NCBI RefSeq assembly: GCF_902706185.1
Contig: NZ_CACSJM010000026.1
Coordinates: 1-48,087, forward strand
Length of the DNA stretch: 48,087 nucleotides
From: Roseomonas sp. 18066
GTDB taxonomy: Bacteria > Pseudomonadota > Alphaproteobacteria > Acetobacterales > Acetobacteraceae
Direction of reading: 5' to 3'
Position numbers and translations under genes: made by a program. Position 1 is the first letter of the stretch. Every line of letters begins with the position of its first letter. Positions 1 to 7,224 of this stretch are shown here, piece by piece. The notes beneath the pieces are model-generated. The model made no database searches. It was given only the letters and a program-made list of their open reading frames with translations, and had not been told where the DNA came from.

Positions 1-678
1 ACCCCGGCCGCCCCGCCGCCGCTGACCGCGCGGCTGCTGCAGGGCGGCGCGCCCTGGCGGCTGCGCGCCCGGGTGATCGAGACGGCGCCGGAGAAGGTGC
101 TGCATCTGGGCTTCCGCGGCCCCGGCGCGCCGGAGACCGAGATCATCCTGCCGCGGCCGATGGGCACCGCCGGGCGGCTGCGCGTCGTCGCCATGGGCGG
201 GCGCCAGGTGGTCGCCGCCTCGATGGAGGGCAATACCGGCACCGGCATCACCCAGCGCCTGGTGGTCTTCATCGGCTGCGACGCCGAGGAGCGGCTGCGC
301 ATCATCGGCATCGAGAGCCGCTCGGCGCAGGAGACGATGCAATGCACCTCGGAGACCGCGCTGGAGAACCGGCTGCAGGCGGACGGGCAGGGCGGCATCC
401 GCGTCCATGTCAGCTTCGCCCGGACCCGCGGCGATTGCGGCCAGCAATGGGACGGCAAGCCTTACCGGGAAGCCTGGACCGACCGGCTGACCTGGGACGG
501 GCGCGGCCCGATCGGCGGGCTGGCGGTCACCCGCGGCGCCGGCCCGGTGCGCCGCGCCGTGGTCGAGGCGCGCCGCCGCGTGGCCGAGCTGCTGGGCCCG
601 CAGCCGGTGACCGACCTGCGCGGCATCGACCTGGCGCCGACCGGGCTGTTCAACCTGGTGCTGATCCCCTCCGCCTGA
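1..678 (+). CDS. Unknown protein, 5'-truncated by the window edge
   Basis: The reading frame is open from the first base, so the gene starts upstream; a GTG at 73 is the first internal start-like codon but is probably not the true start. The visible 225 codons encode a mixed, soluble-looking sequence. It has three cysteines (in IGCD, MQCTS and GDCGQQWDG) and a C-terminal half with several Trp and Gly residues. There is no membrane segment in the visible part. I do not recognise the family. The stop TGA (676-678) overlaps the ATG (678-680) of the OmpA-like gene, so the two are translationally coupled and may work together in the envelope. That last point is inference from context only. Confidence 0.6.
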   Translation, partial: TPAAPPPLTARLLQGGAPWRLRARVIETAPEKVLHLGFRGPGAPETEIILPRPMGTAGRLRVVAMGGRQVVAASMEGNTGTGITQRLVVFIGCDAEERLRIIGIESRSAQETMQCTSETALENRLQADGQGGIRVHVSFARTRGDCGQQWDGKPYREAWTDRLTWDGRGPIGGLAVTRGAGPVRRAVVEARRRVAELLGPQPVTDLRGIDLAPTGLFNLVLIPSA

Positions 679-1229
679 TGCGCGCGCCGGCTTTCTTCCT
701 GCTGGTCGCGACGGCGGCGACGCCCGCCCTGGCGACGCTGACCCTGGCGACGCTGACCCTGGCGACGCCCGCCCTGGCGACGCCCGCCCTGGCGACGCCG
801 GCGCCCTATGCGCAGAGCTGCTATTTCGACCGCGGCTCGCTGACGCTGAACGCGCGCTGCCGCATGCTGCTGGCCGGCGCCGTGCGGGTCTGGGAGGAGG
901 AGCGCGACTGGCAGGCCGGCCCGCCGCCGGTCCGCGCCGACCCGGCCCCCGGCGACCGCCCCTGGTCCGGCCGGCCGCCGCGCATCCGCCTGACCGGCCA
1001 TGCCCAGGAGCAGCGCGGCCGCGACACCGACGAGCAGATCGCCTGGCGCCGGGCCGAGGCGGTGTCGCGCGCCTTGGTCGCGCTCGGCGTGCCGGCGGCG
1101 CTGATCGCGCTGGAAGGCCGCGGCGCCCGCGAGGCCAGCGGGCAGGAGAACGGGCCGCAGCCGGTCAACCGCCGCGTCGACCTGATGATCGGCTGGGAGA
1201 CCGCCGCGGCGCCGCCCGCCGGCAGCTAG
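678..1229 (+). CDS. OmpA-like C-terminal domain protein with repeat-containing signal region
   Basis: A 183-residue protein. The N-terminus (about residues 1-40) is a signal-peptide-like stretch expanded by five five-residue repeats (LATLT and LATPA types). After a short Cys-containing region, the C-terminal ~90 residues resemble an OmpA/MotB peptidoglycan-binding fold: IRLTGHA, then an R-R-A-E-AVSRALVALGV helix, then a strand ending in NRRVDLMI. The usual GHTD motif is altered to GHAQ, so binding may be weaker or different. The ATG at 678 overlaps the stop of the preceding gene. The TAG stop shares the palindrome CTAG (1226-1229) with the stop of the convergent molybdenum-hydroxylase gene. 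The family call is confident; the exact role is inferred. Confidence 0.75.
   Translation: MRAPAFFLLVATAATPALATLTLATLTLATPALATPALATPAPYAQSCYFDRGSLTLNARCRMLLAGAVRVWEEERDWQAGPPPVRADPAPGDRPWSGRPPRIRLTGHAQEQRGRDTDEQIAWRRAEAVSRALVALGVPAALIALEGRGAREASGQENGPQPVNRRVDLMIGWETAAAPPAGS
723..797 (+). repeat. 15-bp tandem repeat, five units, in frame
   Basis: Five 15-bp units lie head to tail: one CCCGCCCTGGCGACG, two CTGACCCTGGCGACG, then two more CCCGCCCTGGCGACG. The unit length is a multiple of three, so changes in copy number would keep the frame. They would lengthen or shorten the hydrophobic/linker part of the OmpA-like protein's export signal by five residues at a time. Confidence 0.88.
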
Positions 1230-3529
1230 CCCGCCTCCGCCAGCCGATGCGCCGTCAGCGGCAGGCTGCGCAGCCGCTTGCCCGTCGCGTGGAACAGGGC
1301 GTTGGCGATGGCGGGCGCCACGCCGACGATGCCGAGCTCGCCCACCGCCTTGCCGCCCAGCGCCGAGGCATGGGGGTCCGGCTCGCCCACATCGATCACC
1401 TCGATCTCCGGGATGTCGGCGTTCGTCGGCAGCAGGTAGTCGCCCAGGTTGTCGTTCATCAGCCGGGCGTGGCGATGGTCGACCAGGCCTTCCTCCAGCA
1501 GCGCCTGGCCGATGCCCATGATGATGCCGCCCTTCCACTGGCTGGCCGCCAGCTTCGGGTTGTAGAGCCGGCCTGAGTCGAAGGCCGAGACGACGCGGCG
1601 CAGGCGGATGGTCTGCAGCGCCTCGTCCACCGCCACCTCGACGAAATGCGCGCACCAGGAATGCATCGAATAGTCGCCATCGGTCGGCGCCCGCATGGTC
1701 GAGACGGTGGTGAAGTTGCGGTAGTGGTCCTCGGGCTTCAGCCGGTTCTCTGCCAGCGTGTCGCGGAGCGCCTCGACCCGGGCGCGGCCGGTGGCCTGCA
1801 GCACGCTGGGGATGTCACAGGCGGCGCCGTCGGGGGCGACGAGCAGGCCGCCCTCCAGCCGCAGCGTGTTGGCGCCGCTGCCGCGCAAGGGCGAGCGGGG
1901 GTCGGACAGCGCCAGCTCGATCAGCGCCTCGCGCGCCGCCAGCGCCGCCTTGTGCACCGCGCCCGTCATCAGCCCGGCCATCTGCGAGCCGCCGGTGACC
2001 GGCGCCCGTGGCAGGCGGGAATCGCCGAGGAGCACCCGCACCCGCCCGATCGGCAGGCCCAGCGCCTCGGCGGCGGTCTGCGCCAGGATGGTATGCGCGC
2101 CGGTGCCCATGTCGGCGGTGCTGCTGGCGACCTCGACGCTGCCATCGGCCAGGATGCCGACCAGCGCCTCGCCGGCGGTGCGCCGCACCGGGTAGGTGCC
2201 GGCCGCCATGCCCCAGCCGATCAGCTGGTGGCCGTCGCGCATCGAGCGCGGCGTGGGATCGCGTCGGTCCCAGCCGAAGGCGACGGCGCCGGCGGCGAGC
2301 GCCTCGCGCAGCTTGCGGGTCGACCAGGGTTTTCCACTCGAGTGGTCATGCTCGGCATAGTTCAGCAGCCGCAGCGCCAGCGGGTCCTGGCCCACCTCAT
2401 GCGCCAGCTCGTCGATGGCGGATTCCAGGCCGAAGGCGCTGGGGTTCTCGCCCGGCGCCCGCTTGGCGCCGGGCTGCACCGTGTGCACGGGGACGACGTT
2501 CTGCCGGCTGTCGAAATGCGGCAGGGCGTACATCAGGCCGGTGACGGAGCCGAGCGGCTCGACCGAGACGGCATCCATCGACGTCTCGTTCCAGCCGCGC
2601 TGGCGGATGGCCAGCAGCCGGCCGCCGGCGGTGGCCCCGAGCTCCAGCACCTGCCGCGTCGCCGGCCTGCCGCCAAGCCCCGTGAAGGTCTGGCTGCGGG
2701 TCAGCGCCAGCTTCACCGGCCTGCCCAGCTGGCGTGCTGCCAGGGCCGCGATGGCGCCATGCGGCAGGGCCAGCGCCTTGGAGCCGAAGCCGCCGCCGAT
2801 ATAGGGCGAGATGATGCGCACCTGGTCGAAGCGCAGCCCGAACCACTCGGCATAGGTGCGCGCCATGCCGTCCAGCCACTGGCTGGGCTCCCACAGCGTG
2901 AGCTCGTCGCCCTCCCACTGCGCGATCAGCCCATGCGGCTCGATCGGCATGTTGAACTCGCGCGGCGTGCGGTATTCCAGGGTCAGCCGCACCGGGGCTT
3001 TCTCCAGGGCCGCCGCCGCATCGCCCCAGGACTTGCTGAGCATGTCGATCGGCGTGCCGTCGCCGGCACAGGGGTCGTCGAGGCCGGTGATGGCGGGCGC
3101 CTTCTCGTAATGCATCACCAGCAGGCGGGCGGCCTCGGCGGCCTGCTCCAGCGTCTCGGCCACCACGGCGGCGACCTGCTGGCCGTGATGGCGGATGGCG
3201 GCGTCCAGCGGCCGGTAATGCGGCCGTGCCGGCGCCGCGCCGGTCCAGCTCGAGGCGGCGGCCAGCGGCGCCGTGTTCTGCGGCGTCAGCACCGCCAGCA
3301 CGCCGGGGGCAGCCTCGGCGGCGGCGGTGTCGATGCGCAGCAGCCTTCCGGCGGCGATGCTGGCGCGGGCCAGCACGGCATGGGCCAGCCCCTCCACCGG
3401 CTGGTCGAGGGCGAAGCGGGCGCTGCCCTCCAGCTTGGCGACGCCGTCCAGCCGGGACAGCGCCGCGCCCAGCACCGGCAATCCGTCGCCGGCGCCGCCG
3501 CGCTTCACCGGGGCGTCGAGCGGGCTCAT
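1226..3529 (-). CDS. paoC: Molybdenum-cofactor-binding subunit of a PaoABC-type aldehyde/xanthine oxidoreductase
   Basis: A 767-residue large subunit of the xanthine dehydrogenase family, which hydroxylates aldehydes or N-heterocycles at a Mo centre. The N-terminal a/b-hammerhead domain (about 20-140) is followed by the Mo-pterin-binding domain. Visible motifs are IGGGFGSK near residue 245, RAPGE near 360, and a C-terminal GKAVGELG whose Glu731 is the expected catalytic base. The length is close to E. coli PaoC (about 730). No signal peptide is visible. It is the last gene of a three-gene operon: its ATG overlaps the stop of the FAD subunit by four bases (ATGA, 3526-3529). Its stop shares CTAG with the convergent OmpA-like gene. 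The substrate cannot be read from sequence; aldehydes are the best guess from the subunit architecture. Confidence 0.92.
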   Translation of the reverse strand: MSPLDAPVKRGGAGDGLPVLGAALSRLDGVAKLEGSARFALDQPVEGLAHAVLARASIAAGRLLRIDTAAAEAAPGVLAVLTPQNTAPLAAASSWTGAAPARPHYRPLDAAIRHHGQQVAAVVAETLEQAAEAARLLVMHYEKAPAITGLDDPCAGDGTPIDMLSKSWGDAAAALEKAPVRLTLEYRTPREFNMPIEPHGLIAQWEGDELTLWEPSQWLDGMARTYAEWFGLRFDQVRIISPYIGGGFGSKALALPHGAIAALAARQLGRPVKLALTRSQTFTGLGGRPATRQVLELGATAGGRLLAIRQRGWNETSMDAVSVEPLGSVTGLMYALPHFDSRQNVVPVHTVQPGAKRAPGENPSAFGLESAIDELAHEVGQDPLALRLLNYAEHDHSSGKPWSTRKLREALAAGAVAFGWDRRDPTPRSMRDGHQLIGWGMAAGTYPVRRTAGEALVGILADGSVEVASSTADMGTGAHTILAQTAAEALGLPIGRVRVLLGDSRLPRAPVTGGSQMAGLMTGAVHKAALAAREALIELALSDPRSPLRGSGANTLRLEGGLLVAPDGAACDIPSVLQATGRARVEALRDTLAENRLKPEDHYRNFTTVSTMRAPTDGDYSMHSWCAHFVEVAVDEALQTIRLRRVVSAFDSGRLYNPKLAASQWKGGIIMGIGQALLEEGLVDHRHARLMNDNLGDYLLPTNADIPEIEVIDVGEPDPHASALGGKAVGELGIVGVAPAIANALFHATGKRLRSLPLTAHRLAEAG

Positions 3530-4515
3530 GCGGCGTCTCCGATCATCTCTGTCAGTGTCCGTTCGATCAGGGCGGGGACCAGGGCCAGCTTGTGGCGGTT
3601 GTCGTGCTGCGGCTCGGCCTCGCGCATGGCCAGCGCGGCGGCGGCGGCGATGGCGGCGGGGGTGGGGCGCTGGCCGCGCAGCGCCGCCTCCACCGCCCGG
3701 GCGCGCCAGGGGATGGTGGCGACGCCGCCCAGCGCGATGCGGATATCCGCGACCCGGCCGTCATCGGTGAGGGAAAGGCCGGCGGCGATGCTGGCCGCGG
3801 CGAATTCATAGGAAGCGCGGTCGCGCAGCTTGACGTAGCGCGCCCGCTGCGCCGCCGGGGCCAGCGGAATGCGCAGCCCGGTGACGATGTCGCCCGAGGC
3901 CAGCGCGAACTCTTTTTCAGGGGTCGCGCCGGGCGCCAGGAAGAAATCATGGATCGACAGCGCGCGCGGGCCGTCCGGCGACCAGGTCTCGACCACCGCG
4001 TCGAGGGCGACCAGCGCCACCGCCAGGTCGCCCGGATGGGTCGCGATGCAATGGGCCGAGGTGCCGAGCAGCGCATGCCCCCGCGTCACCCCGCCGATCG
4101 CAGCGCATCCGCTGCCCGGGTTGCGCCGGTTGCAGGAACCGAAAGAAGCATCCCGGAAATAGGCGCAGCGGGTGCGCTGCAGCAGGTTGCCGCCGATGGT
4201 CGCCATGTTGCGGATCTGCGGCGAGGCCGAGGCCAGCAGCGACTGCCCCACCGCCGGCAGCGCCGCGCGCATCGCCGGATGCGCCGCCAGCCGGCTCATC
4301 TTGATCAGCGCGCCGATCCGGGCCTCGGTCCCGGTGACCTCGATGCGGTCGAGGCCGGGCAGGCGGGTCAGGTCGATCACCGCCTGCGGCTGGGCGATGC
4401 CGAGCCGGGCCAGGTCGAGCAGCCCGGTGCCGCCGCCCAGCAGGGTGCCGCCGGAGGCCAGGCCAGCGCCCGCGGCCTCCAGGCTGGCGGGCCGCATATA
4501 GGAAAAGTCCATCAT
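3526..4515 (-). CDS. paoB: FAD-binding subunit with extra [4Fe-4S] cysteines, PaoB type
   Basis: A 329-residue medium subunit of the molybdenum hydroxylase. The FAD-binding PCMH domain covers the first two thirds (GGGTGLLDL near residue 30; ATIGGNLLQRTRC near 105-117) and a CO-dehydrogenase-flavoprotein C-terminal domain follows. An insert carries Cys117, Cys128, Cys137 and Cys156 in the pattern CAYFRD...SCNRR..GSGCAA...HC. This is the signature of the [4Fe-4S]-containing PaoB subfamily rather than of ordinary XdhB or CoxM. ATGA overlaps on both sides (3526-3529 and 4512-4515) show tight translational coupling with the partner subunits. MMDF at 4515 was chosen as start because it gives the ATGA overlap; the frame runs on upstream without meaning. 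Confidence 0.93.
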   Translation of the reverse strand: MMDFSYMRPASLEAAGAGLASGGTLLGGGTGLLDLARLGIAQPQAVIDLTRLPGLDRIEVTGTEARIGALIKMSRLAAHPAMRAALPAVGQSLLASASPQIRNMATIGGNLLQRTRCAYFRDASFGSCNRRNPGSGCAAIGGVTRGHALLGTSAHCIATHPGDLAVALVALDAVVETWSPDGPRALSIHDFFLAPGATPEKEFALASGDIVTGLRIPLAPAAQRARYVKLRDRASYEFAAASIAAGLSLTDDGRVADIRIALGGVATIPWRARAVEAALRGQRPTPAAIAAAAALAMREAEPQHDNRHKLALVPALIERTLTEMIGDAA

Positions 4516-5003
4516 GGCAGCGCTTCCTGCTCCAGGGCCTGGGCCGCGCGCTGCACGGCGGCGACGATATGCGGATAGGCGCCGCAGCGGCACAGATTGC
4601 CGGCCATGAACTCGCGGATCTCCTCCGGCGAGCCGGCATGGCCCTCGCGGATGCAGGCCACCGCCGACATGATCTGGCCGGGGGTGCAGTAGCCGCACTG
4701 GAAGGCGTCCTCGGCGAGAAACGCCTTCTGCACGGCATGCAGCGTGCCGTCCGGGCCGGCCAGGCCCTCGATGGTGGCGATGCGCGCACCTTCGACCTGG
4801 TGCGCCAGGGTCAGGCAGGCCAGCACGCGCTCGCCATCGACATGGACGGTGCAGGCGCCGCACTGGCCGTGGTCGCAGCCTTTCTTGGTGCCGGTCAGGT
4901 CCAGATTTTCGCGCAATGCATCCAGCAGCGTCGTGCGGGGTTCCACCAGCAGGGCGCGCGGCTCGCCATTGATGATCAGGGTGAGGGGCCGGGGGGGGCT
5001 CAT
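4512..5003 (-). CDS. paoA: 2Fe-2S subunit of the PaoABC-type oxidoreductase
   Basis: A 163-residue small subunit carrying two [2Fe-2S] clusters that pass electrons from the Mo site to FAD. The plant-ferredoxin-type cluster is bound by Cys43, Cys48, Cys51 and Cys63 (GCDHGQCGAC...C). The helical-domain cluster is bound by Cys103, Cys106, Cys138 and Cys140 (QCGYC...LCRCG). E. coli PaoA has a long Tat signal before this point. Here an in-frame stop lies only eight codons upstream of the ATG, so there is no Tat leader and the complex is predicted to be cytoplasmic. It is the first gene of the operon and is divergent from the TetR gene. The chaperone PaoD/XdhC is not in the window. Confidence 0.93.
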   Translation of the reverse strand: MSPPRPLTLIINGEPRALLVEPRTTLLDALRENLDLTGTKKGCDHGQCGACTVHVDGERVLACLTLAHQVEGARIATIEGLAGPDGTLHAVQKAFLAEDAFQCGYCTPGQIMSAVACIREGHAGSPEEIREFMAGNLCRCGAYPHIVAAVQRAAQALEQEALP

Positions 5004-5051
5004 CGGGCCACGCCCCGGGCAGGGTTATGGCGGGTTTGCAGGAGGACAGGC

Positions 5052-5080
5052 ATGACAGACCCTCCGATCGGACAGATAAT
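5052..5080 (+). promoter_or_regulatory. Promoter with internal palindromic operator, paoA-tetR intergenic region
   Basis: A -35-like ATGACA (5052-5057) and a -10-like GATAAT (5075-5080) are separated by exactly 17 bp and point toward the TetR gene. Each matches the sigma-70 consensus at five of six positions. The perfect 10-bp palindrome TCCGATCGGA (5063-5072) lies inside the spacer, where a bound repressor would block RNA polymerase. The position suggests autoregulation by the TetR protein and possibly shared control of the divergent paoABC-like operon. This is inference from position and symmetry. Confidence 0.6.
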
Positions 5081-5141
5081 GCAATTAATGGGGCAAGGGA
5101 CGTAAACGGAGGATGCCTCCGCTTGCGTGAGGAGCTAAGGC

Positions 5142-5792
5142 TTGGACCGTCGCCCGTCAAGGGCGGGCGGGAATGGAGTGTCGGTTTTGAAGGGTTCTGG
5201 CGCGGGCGTGATGGGGGGGGCGGCGGCCCCGGTGCTGCGGGCGGATGCGCGGCGCAACCGCGACAAGCTGCTGGCCGAGGCGGCGCAGCTCTTCGCCGAG
5301 CGTGGGGTGAATGCCGCGCTGGAGGAGATCGCCCGCCGCGCCGGGGTCGGCATCGGCACGCTGTACCGGCATTTCCCGACCCGCGACGCGCTGATCGCCA
5401 CCGTCTATCAGCGCGAGAGCGAGGCGCTCTATGCCGCCGCCGAGGAGCTGGCGGCGCGGCTGCCGGCCGACGAGGCGCTGGCGCGCTGGATGCACCGCAG
5501 CCTGGACATGATGGCGACCAAGCGGGGCCTGGGCGAAAGCCTGAAGGCGTTGCTGCGCGAGCGGCCCGAGCTGCTGGCCGCCAGCAAGAGCGGCTTTCCC
5601 GCCATGGTCGAGCGGCTGCTGGGCGCGGCCAAGGCCAGTGGCCGGATCCGCGGCGATATCGAGCTGGCCGATGTGCTGCACGCGCTGAACGGCATCTATG
5701 CCGCGCCGGAAAGCGTCGAGTGGCGGGCACGCTCGGGGCGGGTGCTGGACCTGCTGGTCGCCGGCATGCGCCAGGGCGCCACCGTCGGGTAG
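5142..5792 (+). CDS. TetR-family transcriptional regulator
   Basis: A 216-residue TetR/AcrR-type regulator. The helix-turn-helix covers about residues 35-80, with AAQLFAERGV, EEIARRAGVGIGTLYRHFPT and the helix RDALIATVY. A ligand-binding C-terminal domain follows and includes MATKRGLGESL, a stretch common in this subgroup. The TTG at 5142 is taken as start because GAGGAG (5129-5134) precedes it by seven bases. A GTG at 5178 or the ATG at 5211 would also keep the DNA-binding domain. The gene is divergent from paoABC and is the likely local repressor of that operon, perhaps released by an aldehyde-like ligand. It converges on the glutathione S-transferase gene. Confidence 0.88.
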   Translation: MDRRPSRAGGNGVSVLKGSGAGVMGGAAAPVLRADARRNRDKLLAEAAQLFAERGVNAALEEIARRAGVGIGTLYRHFPTRDALIATVYQRESEALYAAAEELAARLPADEALARWMHRSLDMMATKRGLGESLKALLRERPELLAASKSGFPAMVERLLGAAKASGRIRGDIELADVLHALNGIYAAPESVEWRARSGRVLDLLVAGMRQGATVG

Positions 5793-5829
5793 AAATCTTT
5801 CAGGAACAGTCCGTCAGCGGCCGATCCTG

Positions 5830-6456
5830 TCAGGGGATGCCATTGGCGGCATGGGCGCGGTGGCCGGGGCGCCGTGCCAGCCGGGCCTCCCAGGCGGCCA
5901 GCGCCGGCAGCGCCGGATGCGGCATCGGCGTCATCCGCCAGCGGTTGGCCGAAAGCCCCAGCACGATATCGGCCAGGGTGAAGCTGGCCCCGGCGACATA
6001 GGCGCCGGTCGTCGCCAGCTGCTGGTCGAGCAGCGCCATCTGCCGGTTCCAGGCGGCGATGCCGGCTTCCAGCGCCCGTGGCTCGGCGAAGGCCGGGTCG
6101 CCACGGACCAGCGCCAGGAAAGGCAGGCGCCAGGCGCTGTTGAGCTCGGTCGCCTGCCAGTCCATCCATTGCTCGACCCGGGCGCGGGCCAGCGGACCCT
6201 CCGGCAGCAGCGCCGAGCCCGCCGCCAGGTATCGGCAGATGGTGTTGGATTCGCGCAGAAAGCTGCCGTCCGCCAGCTGGATCACCGGCACCAGCCCGTG
6301 CGGGCTGATCGCCTGGAAGGCGGGCGTGTCGAGCGGGCGGAAGCCGCTGCCCCAATCCTCGCGGTCGCAGGCGATGCCGAGCTCGGCGCAGGTCCAGAGC
6401 ACCTTGCGGACATTGATGGAGGAAGCCTTGCCGAGCAGGCGGAGGGGCGCGGTCAT
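5830..6456 (-). CDS. Glutathione S-transferase
   Basis: A 208-residue soluble GST. The N-terminal thioredoxin-like domain begins KASSINVRKVLW, with the Ser/Asn pair at the position of the catalytic residue in beta/theta-like GSTs. It continues with HGLVPVI (cis-Pro loop) and ESNTICRYLA (glutathione-binding SNT). The helical C-terminal domain contains the N-capping box region FTLADIVLG. The ATG at 6456 starts the canonical domain. The frame is open about 280 bases further upstream, but that part encodes the end of an unrelated transporter (see the pseudogene), so a 302-residue fusion is not taken as the product. Role: conjugation or detoxification, perhaps linked to the neighbouring aldehyde chemistry; that link is inferred. 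Confidence 0.9.
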   Translation of the reverse strand: MTAPLRLLGKASSINVRKVLWTCAELGIACDREDWGSGFRPLDTPAFQAISPHGLVPVIQLADGSFLRESNTICRYLAAGSALLPEGPLARARVEQWMDWQATELNSAWRLPFLALVRGDPAFAEPRALEAGIAAWNRQMALLDQQLATTGAYVAGASFTLADIVLGLSANRWRMTPMPHPALPALAAWEARLARRPGHRAHAANGIP

Positions 6457-6519
6457 GCCGGCGACCCTGCCCGAGGTGGCCGCCGCGCTCAAGTCAGCGC
6501 GGCGGCATCGCCCGGGTCC

Positions 6520-6915
6520 GCGCAGCGCCGTGTGGGCGGTCTCGCGCAGGCGGTAGAGGACCAGGGTCGAGGCGATGGCCGCGATGATCGGGTAGCAGGT
6601 CGGCGACAGCGGCGAGCCGGCCGCGCCGATCAGCCAGGTGGCGATATGGGGCGCGAAGCCGCCGAAGATGGCGACGGCCAGGCTGTAGCCCACCGACATC
6701 CAGGTCGCGCGCGACTTCGTCGGAAAGATTTCTGACATGGCCGCCGGGCCTTGGCCCCGAGAAGGCGGCGATCTTCAGGGCGAAGATCGCCTGGACCAGC
6801 ACGACCATGCCGAAGCCGGCGTCACCGACCAGCAGACACAAGAACTGCCAGGTGAGGAAATAAAGCTGACGCAGCGGCCTGCGGCCGATGCGGCCCGACA
6901 GGGCGCGGCTGCGCA
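6520..6915 (-). pseudogene. 3' remnant of an MHS-family (ProP/ShiA-like) transporter, frameshifted
   Basis: In two frames this stretch encodes the last third of a metabolite:H+ symporter of the MFS. One frame gives SGRIGRRPL (loop between TM8 and TM9 in the family) and a membrane segment ending FSGP. After a shift the other frame gives PAAMSEIFPT, then VAIFGGFAPHIATWLI and a last membrane segment ending LYRLRETA. Removing one A from the CCAAGG at about 6749-6754 (minus-strand reading) joins the parts as GPGPAAMSEIFP, the normal family sequence. The N-terminal two thirds are missing; their place is taken by vapBC. The stop codon is also lost, so the remnant runs in frame into the GST gene. Confidence 0.8.
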
Positions 6916-6961
6916 GCGCCGCAGGGCGAGGGGGCTTTCCGTTGAAACCCGCCGCGGCGCC

Positions 6962-6980
6962 GTATATACAAGACGTATAT
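6962..6980 (+). promoter_or_regulatory. Inverted-repeat operator of vapBC
   Basis: ATATAC (6964-6969) and GTATAT (6975-6980) form a perfect inverted repeat with a 5-bp spacer, 22 bp before the vapB start. The left arm also lies in the self-palindrome GTATATAC (6962-6969). AT-rich GTATA-type inverted repeats are the usual binding sites of VapB/FitA antitoxins, so autorepression by the VapBC complex is likely. It is an AT-rich island in very GC-rich DNA. Confidence 0.7.
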
Positions 6981-7002
6981 CCCACGCTGATGGAGGCCGC
7001 GC

Positions 7003-7224
7003 ATGACCCGCACCGCGCTGTTCCTGAACAACCGCAGCCAGGCGCTGCGGCTGCCCAAGGACGTGGCCTTCCCCGACAGCGTGCGCGAGGTCGCCATCCT
7101 GCGCGACGGCGCCCGCCGGGTGGTGGTGCCGGCCAATGCGCTGTGGGACGATTTCTTCGAGGCGCCCGGCGCCGACCTCGGCCCGCGCGACCAGCCACCG
7201 CCGCAGGTGCGCGACGCCTTCTGA
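7003..7224 (+). CDS. vapB: VapB-type antitoxin
   Basis: A 73-residue protein. The first half, ALFLNNRSQALRLPKDVAFP followed by REVAILRDG, is the swapped-hairpin AbrB-like DNA-binding fold of VapB antitoxins. The C-terminal tail (WDDFFEAPG onward) is the type of flexible acidic/aromatic segment that wraps the toxin. The start follows the GTATA-type operator by 22 bp. The stop overlaps the vapC start (TGATG, 7222-7226), the standard antitoxin-first arrangement. It is expected to neutralise VapC and to repress the operon with it. Confidence 0.92.
   Translation: MTRTALFLNNRSQALRLPKDVAFPDSVREVAILRDGARRVVVPANALWDDFFEAPGADLGPRDQPPPQVRDAF

Noticed and set aside
723..797. CRISPR-like array
   Set aside because: Units are 15 bp, contiguous and in frame within a coding sequence, with no spacers and no cas genes anywhere in the window.
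1646..3811. Long open frame antisense to the PaoC-like gene, and similar ones at 7695-9959, 13101-16049 and 38601-42491
   Set aside because: These frames are the low-stop antisense readings expected in very GC-rich coding DNA. They are rich in Arg, Ala, Gly, Pro and His, have no family motifs, and lie opposite genes with clear domains.
5830..6738. A single 302-residue protein fusing a transporter end to the glutathione S-transferase
   Set aside because: The first ~75 residues are the C-terminus of an MHS transporter whose upstream part is in another frame and truncated. The GST domain is complete from the ATG at 6456.
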